NCBI GenBank assembly: GCA_964448285.1
Contig: CAYUWG010000111.1
Coordinates: 1-9,160, forward strand
Reading direction: 5' to 3'
Length of the DNA stretch: 9,160 bases
From: CAYUWG01 sp964448285
Lineage (GTDB): Bacteria; Bacteroidota; Ignavibacteria; SZUA-365
Shown: in pieces, positions 1-7,000 of the stretch
Numbering within the stretch: position 1 is the first letter of the stretch
Layout of the letters: each line of letters opens with the position of its first letter
Translations under genes and position numbers: made by a program
Notes under the pieces: generated by a model
The model's input: the letters and a program-made list of their open reading frames with translations, nothing else
Databases searched by the model: none
What the model was told of the DNA's origin: nothing

Positions 1-1014
1 AAAGAGATTGTATCGCGATGGAATGACGCTCGAGCCTTCATCGAAGAAAACGTAGGACAGCAGCGGCCGCACAGCGACGGACTCGAATTCCTCAACGGTG
101 ATGCGTGCCGCGCCCATCGTATTTCCTTGTGCATCGACGCCGGAGGCAGTGACCGATACGGAGAGATGCGGTGGTTTCGGAGGGATAACCGGAGTGGGAG
201 GCGGTGGCGGTGGTGGCGGAGGCGCCGGTTTTGGAATCGCATACTGAATCGCTGCACCAGCGCGCAGTCCACCGGCTTTCCAATTCACGCCGTCGCTGAC
301 GTCCGTCAAGCCGATCGTATAAGAGACTTCCGGGACGAGAAAGAAATCGTCGTTCTTCGAGAGAGGGAGTTTGTAATTCAGCCGGCCGAGTACGCCTGCG
401 TAGAACGACGTTGCTTCCGGAATCTGCTGGTCGGGAAATTCATTGCGTGTGCGCCGGTTGTTCTCGAACGTCCCGGTGCCTTCCGGTTCAACGAGTTGTT
501 CCTTCTGGTCGAAGTGTGCATAGCTCATGTATGCGAGATGCGTCCCGACATACAATCCGGCATTTTCGAACGGAGAGAAACCGAGAAGCGGCTCAAGCCC
601 CACACTCATCAAACGCGAGCCAATCTGGTGCTCGACGACGGCAAGCGTCGGAGCGCCGTTGATAAGAACGCCTTTTCCTTCGCGCGCGCGAAGCGTCGCA
701 TTGTGCGAAGTGAACGACGCACGCAATTGGAGAAAGAGAGCTTCGTTGAGCGGCAGTTCATACAAAGCTCCAAGCGCGAATCCCGAACCGCTTCCGCTTT
801 CATATTGCGGACAACAACTCGGGATACCCGGCAAGCCCGTCATGTCAGCTTGGTGGATGTTTTGCTGATAATTGAAATGTGCGCCGATGTACTCACGCGT
901 CGTTGATGAATCATTGGACTGGGCTTCCGATGAAGTGCGCGTTTGCGCCGAGAGATTCGCACCGATGATCAACAAAAGGAGAATGCAGTGACGCATTCCA
1001 TCACTCGAAATCAT
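1..1014 (-). CDS. Outer-membrane beta-barrel protein with OmpA-like C-terminus (3' end beyond window)
   Basis: The reading frame is open from 1014 to base 1 (338 residues, no stop), so the C-terminus is missing. I chose the ATG at 1014 because it overlaps the upstream TGA (ATGA) and has GGAGGT six bases before it. An in-frame ATG at 996 is the alternative and has no comparable site. Residues 1-23 form a signal peptide (hydrophobic CILLLLIIGANL, cleavage after LSA, before Q24). Residues about 40-260 are alternating hydrophobic/polar strands rich in Gly and aromatics (for example GLYVGTHLAYMSY and GGLRAGAAIQYAI), typical of a small outer-membrane barrel. A linker at about 261-282 contains nine consecutive prolines. 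The last residues (about 316-338) carry PLLSYVFFDEGSSVIPSRY, which resembles the first strand of an OmpA-like peptidoglycan-binding domain in FCB bacteria. The barrel and OmpA calls rest on pattern recognition. A role as partner or anchor of the giant protein is inference. Confidence 0.82.
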   Translation of the reverse strand, partial: MISSDGMRHCILLLLIIGANLSAQTRTSSEAQSNDSSTTREYIGAHFNYQQNIHQADMTGLPGIPSCCPQYESGSGSGFALGALYELPLNEALFLQLRASFTSHNATLRAREGKGVLINGAPTLAVVEHQIGSRLMSVGLEPLLGFSPFENAGLYVGTHLAYMSYAHFDQKEQLVEPEGTGTFENNRRTRNEFPDQQIPEATSFYAGVLGRLNYKLPLSKNDDFFLVPEVSYTIGLTDVSDGVNWKAGGLRAGAAIQYAIPKPAPPPPPPPPPTPVIPPKPPHLSVSVTASGVDAQGNTMGAARITVEEFESVAVRPLLSYVFFDEGSSVIPSRYNLF

Positions 1015-4000
1015 TTCAACACCTCCATCAACTTGAGGCGCTGTTCGGTGGGTGTTTGGAGAACGCAGAAGTACGTGCCGCTTGCGAGTGCGCTTGCATC
1101 GAAGCGCATGAGATACCGTCCCGGTTCAAGGTCGTCGTGCACGACGGTAGCGATGCGGCGTCCGAGCCTGTCATAAATCGAAACGTCGGTCGTTCCTTTT
1201 TCGATGATCTCGAACTCGATCATCGTCGTGGCATTGAACGGATTGGGATGGTTGAAGAGCGAGACGCGACCGCTCGCGTAGAACAGCCGAACGCCACCCT
1301 CATTGCAAAGCTCGGCGCAAATGTCGCACTCCGCACCGAGCAGCGTTGCACTCGTTTCATCGTTCCATTGCACGGAGTCGATGCGAATACGTGAGCACGT
1401 CGTATCGCCCCAGAGCACTTCGAACGGCATTTCGAAAAGAGTCCCTTGCGTGAGCGACGGATCTCGGACGCCTCGAATCCGATACGTCACGCGTTTGCCT
1501 TGTCGATCGACTTCGGTTGCGGAGAAACGCGGGAACGCGACAGTCGGCACCGTTGTGACGAACGCGGTGAATTCGCTTGCGCCGCCCGGCTGCACATTGA
1601 GGAACGATTCCAGGAGAAGCGGAACGCTCACGATAGAACCGACGGGATGGACACCCTGCGGATTGCACAACAAGGACAACTGCGTACTGCCGACTGCAGC
1701 AACGAAATCGAAGGGCGGTGATAATCCGATACAGCCGTTCGAATCAGTGACACGAACGACGTATCTCCCCGACGTCGTCGGCTTGATGCGCCTCGATGTC
1801 GCGCCCGTCAGATCGATTCCGTTCATCATCCATTGATAGGAAATGAACGCTGTGCTTTCGAGTGAATCACCGACTTGCGTAATCGAAGGCTGAGGCAAGG
1901 GGTACTCCACAATGTCGATACTTCCTGAACCGCGACATCCCGACGGTGTGATGACGCGCACGATGTACGTACCTGCCTGGGAGACAACCAGCGTTCGTTG
2001 CGTTCCGAGAATCACCGTCGTATCCAACGATGACCATCGGTATGAAACGAATCCGCTCCCTGCATCCAACGTGTCGCTTGATCCTCGGCAGAAGCCCGCT
2101 CTTCCCGCGACGGCGATAGGAATGATCGACTGCATTTGCACGTCCATGCGGAGAGTGTCGTCACAGCCGAATGCATTCACGACACGCACCCAATACGCGC
2201 CGGAAGCAGTGACGGAAATGTTCGAAGTCGTGTCGCCTGTTGACCACTCGTACCTAATCATGGAAGGAGTAACGCCAAGCTGACCGCTGCCGCCGAAACA
2301 GAGAATCGTATCGCCGACGATGCGTGCATTCGTTGCTGGGTAATGCGTGACAGTGAGTGTATCGATTCCTTCACAACCCGATGCATCTCCAACACGAATG
2401 ATATACTCACCCGGCGACATTATCGTGCACGTCCTTCCGGCAGAAAGAAGATTCGTCGTATCCAATGCAGACCAGCGATACCACTGATATCCGGCACCCG
2501 CATCGAGTGTCGTGCTTCTTCCGGCACAGAATTGAAGTGCGCCCGTGACTGAAGGTACGAGCGATGTGCTGATGCGAAGAGTGTCGAACGCAATTCCCTC
2601 ACACCCGGAACTATCCGTAACGCGCACCCAGATCGGACCGGGAGTGCGAAGGGAAACGTCCCGTGTTCGCTCGCCGCTCGACCACTCGTAACTCATTGCT
2701 GAAGGCCAGATCACACTCAGCGTTGCGGAACCCGTCGGGCAGAAAACCTTCGTGCCCGTGATGACAGGCTGGACGAGGCGTTCATTCACATCGACCGATG
2801 CAGGCCAGATGCAGCCGTTCGAATCGGTCACATCAACGGTGTATCTGCCGGGTTGTGTGACGACGATACTGCGCGACGTTTGTCCGGAACTCCATCGATA
2901 TCCGAAGTAATCACCGATGACCGTGAGCGTATCGCTGCTCAGTCCGGTGCACACGAAGAATCGCCCGCTGACGACCGGTTTAATCGGTTGCGCCGATGTC
3001 ACATCGACGACCATATTTCCTGAACATCCGCCGGCATCGACAACGCGCACCACATATCGGCCCGCCGAAGTCACGGTGAACCTTCTCGTGTTTGCAAGGT
3101 ACGTCGTCGTGTCGGCCTCGGTCGTCCAGATGTACCGTGTATATGTTTCGTTGGAATCGGCTTCGAGTGTTGTCGTTCCATTCGGACAGAGGACCGTTCT
3201 TCCGGAAACGGTCGGTGACAAGCGGTCGCTTTCGAGAATCGTTACCGTATCTCGGGCGGTACAGCCGTTCGAATCCACGACTTCGATCCAATACATTCCT
3301 GCAGTCCGCAATGTCACGCGTTGTGTCGTCGCGCCCGTTGACCAGCGATACGATGCGAATCCGCTCTGCGCATCGAGCGTCGTTTGTCCGCCGGTGCATA
3401 TCGTCCGCGAACCTTGAACCGAAAGCGATGGACGAGGCCGCATGACAACGGTGATGCCCGCCTTTGCCGAACAACCGTTCGCATCGGTTACGGTCACGTC
3501 ATAATCACCGGGACGATTGACGACGATGTTTTGCGTCGTTTCACTTGTTGACCACAGATAGATTCCGGCTGATCCGCTTGCAGACAGCGTCGTGCTTTCG
3601 CCATTGCAGAAAAACGCCGCGCCCGTTATCTGAATCGTCGGCAACGGATGAACGATTACCGTTATCGCTTGTGACGAGTCCTTACACCCGGCGACGAGGT
3701 CGAAAACCACGACGCGATATTGCCCGCTTTGATTGACGGTTAGCGTACTCGATTCTGCGCCCGGAACGGGTGATCCGTCGCGAAGCCACTCGTATCGCAC
3801 ACCGCTGTCGGGAAGCGCTTTCATTGTCACCGAGCCGTTCGTACAGAATGTCGTGGGGCCGAGTGCGGCGATCGCGGCTTTTGGAGCAGCTTTCACCACG
3901 ACTTCGACGGAGTCGGAAGTCCCTTCGCATCCAGCGGATGTCGTTCCTGACACGCGATAGATTCCCGGCTGCGACGTGATGAACGTTTCGCTCGTTGCGC

Positions 4001-7000
4001 CGAGAATCTCCTGACCGTTACGGAACCATCTGTATGTGACGTTCGGCACTGCAGCAGCACGTAACGTCACGCGCTCTCCAGCGCAAATGATCGTCGGGCC
4101 GAGAGCCTGAAGACTCAGAATCGGTTTTTGGTTGATGAATAAATCGAATGGCGCGGAAAGTCCGGAACATCCGCTGCCATCCGTAACGGAAACGGTATAG
4201 ACTCCCGGAAGGCGCGCCATGATCGTTCGCGTCGTGTCACCCGTCTGTGTTCCGTTGCGAAACCATTCATAGGAAAGGTATCCTGCGCCTGCGTCGAGGA
4301 GGAGACTATCGCCTTCACACAATCGCGGCGGACCGTTCGAAACGATCACCGGTCGCAATGAAGACGAAATGAGAACGGATAACATGGTGTCCTTCGTACA
4401 TCCCGTCGCGACTTCAGTGATGCGAACGCGCACTTCACCCGTTCCCGGCGTTCCCCACCGCACATCGATCTTTCCGGACGCCTGGCCTGACATGATCGTC
4501 CCGTTGCTGACCGTCCAATCGAACGAAAGCCCGCCGGAGTTCGTCACGAAATACGCTGCGATCGCATTCGGGCAGACGGAAGTCTTTCCTTCGATCCTCC
4601 AGTTCGGGATGGGCTTCACATCGATGACTACCTGGTCCGATGTATCGATGCATCCGTTGGCCGTCATGACGATCACGCGATAGCTTCCTGCGCGATTGAC
4701 GAGCAGAGTTGAACCGTTCGCACCGACGATCGTCGTTTCGTTTCGTTGCCATTCATATTGATAGCCTGTTCCTGATGGAACACTCAAGACGACGCTTTTG
4801 CCTTCGCAGAGCAGAATCGGTCCGGGAGGGGCGATCGTCACGTCGGGCAAAGGATGGACGAGAACATCGATCGCTCTCGACGTGTCCGAACATCCGTTCG
4901 CATTCGTCGCAATGACTTGATAGCGTCCCGATTGTGTCGCGATGAAAGTGGATGTGGATGCGCCCGGAATCACGCTGCCGTTCTGCAGCCACGAGAATGA
5001 CGAACCTACCGGCGCCGTTCCTTCCAACGTCACAGAACCGGGTTCGCAAAAAACCGTCGGGCCTAATGCGGCGATCGTCACGATCGGTTTGGGATGAACG
5101 ATGAGCACGAACACGCCCGAAGTGTCCTTGCAGCCGTTCGGTGCAGTGACGATTACGCGATAGCTTCCCGCCTGTCGGGCGTAGTACGTTGGAGCGGTCG
5201 CTCCCGGAATCGAGAGTCCGTCACGTTGCCATTCATAGATATAACCGGCGCCTGTTGCGGCGGTGAGCGTCGCGAACTCCCCTTCACAAATCGGCGAAGG
5301 CCCTCCGGTAATCGAAGCCGTCGGGCGAGGATTGATCGTCACGACGATCGCAGCGCTCGTGTCGGAACACCCGAACGTATTGGTCACGATCACGCGGTAT
5401 GAACCTGATTGCGTTGCGAGAAACGTCGAGCTGACTGCACCGCTTATCGTGCTGCCGTTTCGAAGCCACTCATAGGTAACGCCCGTCGATGGCGAAGCGA
5501 TAAGCTCGACACTGCCGGGTTCGCAAAACACCGTCGGTCCCGCAGCGCTGATCCCCGCGGTTGGGCGAGGGTTCAATGTTATGACCACCGCTGCCGAGGT
5601 GTCCCGGCATCCGGCGGCGTTCGTCACGATCACCTGAAAACTTCCGCTCTGCGTCGCGACATAGGTCGAGCTTGTCGCGCCGGAGATCGGCGAACCGTTG
5701 AGCAGCCAGTTGTAGGTCAGGCCGATGCCCGTGTTTGCCGATAAGGGAATTTGTTGGCCGACGCATCCGGAGATTGGACCCGGAGGTGTGATGTACGCAC
5801 CCGGGCGCGCATTGACAGTAACCACGACGGCCGCTGACGTGTCCGAACATCCGTTCGCGTTCGTCACGATGACGCGGAAGCTCCCCGCTTGCGTTGCGAG
5901 ATAACTCGAACTTGTCGCGTTCGGGATGTTGCTTCCGTTCATCATCCACTGGTATGTCAACGAAGTCCCGGTATTTGCATTGAGCATGACGCTGCCGCCC
6001 GCGCAAAACGTCGTCGGACCGGCAGGTGTAATGCTTGCGCCGGGCGTCGCGTACAGCGTGATGATAACCGCGTTCGATGTGTCAGGGCAGCCATAGGAAT
6101 TCGTGACGATAACCCGATACGAACCTGCTTGTGTCGCCGTATAGCTTGAACCCGACGCGCCGGAGATCGGTGTTCCGTTGCGAAGCCATGAGTATGTGAG
6201 TCCCGAACCCGTGTTGGCAGTCAGGACGGCGCTTCCGCCCGGGCAAAAGGAAATCGGTCCCGGCGGCGTGAGAGAAGCGCCCGGCCCGGAACCGATCGAA
6301 ACGACTGCGACGCTCGATGTATCGTAGCATCCTGCCGGAGTGATGACAATGACTCGGTAGTTGCCCGCCTGTGTCGCGGTATAGCTCGAAGCGTTCGCTC
6401 CGGAAATCGGCGAGCCGTTCAACAGCCACGTGTAATTCCATCCTGAACCGGTCGTCGCTTGAAGAACGGCGCTTCCACCCGGGCAGATCGTGACGGTATC
6501 CGGTGTAATCGTCACGCCCAATCCCGTAACCGTGACGAGCACCGTGTCTTCCGAAGTACAACCGTTCGCATCTGTCACGGTCACGAAGAATTCCATCGTC
6601 GATGTCGGCGAAGCTCGTGGAAGCGCGATGTTCGCCGAATCCAAAAACGCCGCCGGCGACCATGAGTACGTTACCGGAATCCCGCATGGATTGACGTACG
6701 CGTTGGCGCCGATCTGAACAGATCCGCCGCGACACACGGAAACATCGTTGCCCGCATTTGCGACAACCATCCCATTGCAGTCATTGACGAAGCGCGCGAG
6801 AAATGCATCCGTCCCGCCGACTGCCGTCGTCCTGAACGCGCCCGAGGTTGTCGGAAAATTTCCCGTCGTGATTCCGACTATGTAGAAGTCATCCTGTGGC
6901 CCGATCGCGATGCTGTGTTCAGGGCGTTCGCCTATCGCGGCGCCTACCCAACAGTAATCCGTTCCGGCCCCGCCGATGTACGTTGACCAGCATCGCTGTC

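Noticed and set aside
127..906. Long plus-strand open frame of 259 codons
   Set aside because: It begins at a TTG, lies wholly antisense to the barrel gene, and its Arg/Trp-rich start is just the complement of the proline-codon run. Its product has no recognisable domain.
1011..1026. Possible terminator between the two genes
   Set aside because: The genes overlap by four bases, leaving no room, and no hairpin followed by a T run is seen there.
2917..3445. Overlapping plus- and minus-strand open frames inside the B-type module block
   Set aside because: These are shadows of the giant gene. The low stop-codon content of other frames follows from its codon use and repeats, and no start site or domain supports them.
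4596..6515. Regular spacing of about 240 bases that might suggest a CRISPR-like or satellite array
   Set aside because: The period is that of an 80-residue protein domain in a continuous frame. The units are diverged along their whole length, with no short identical repeats and unique spacers.
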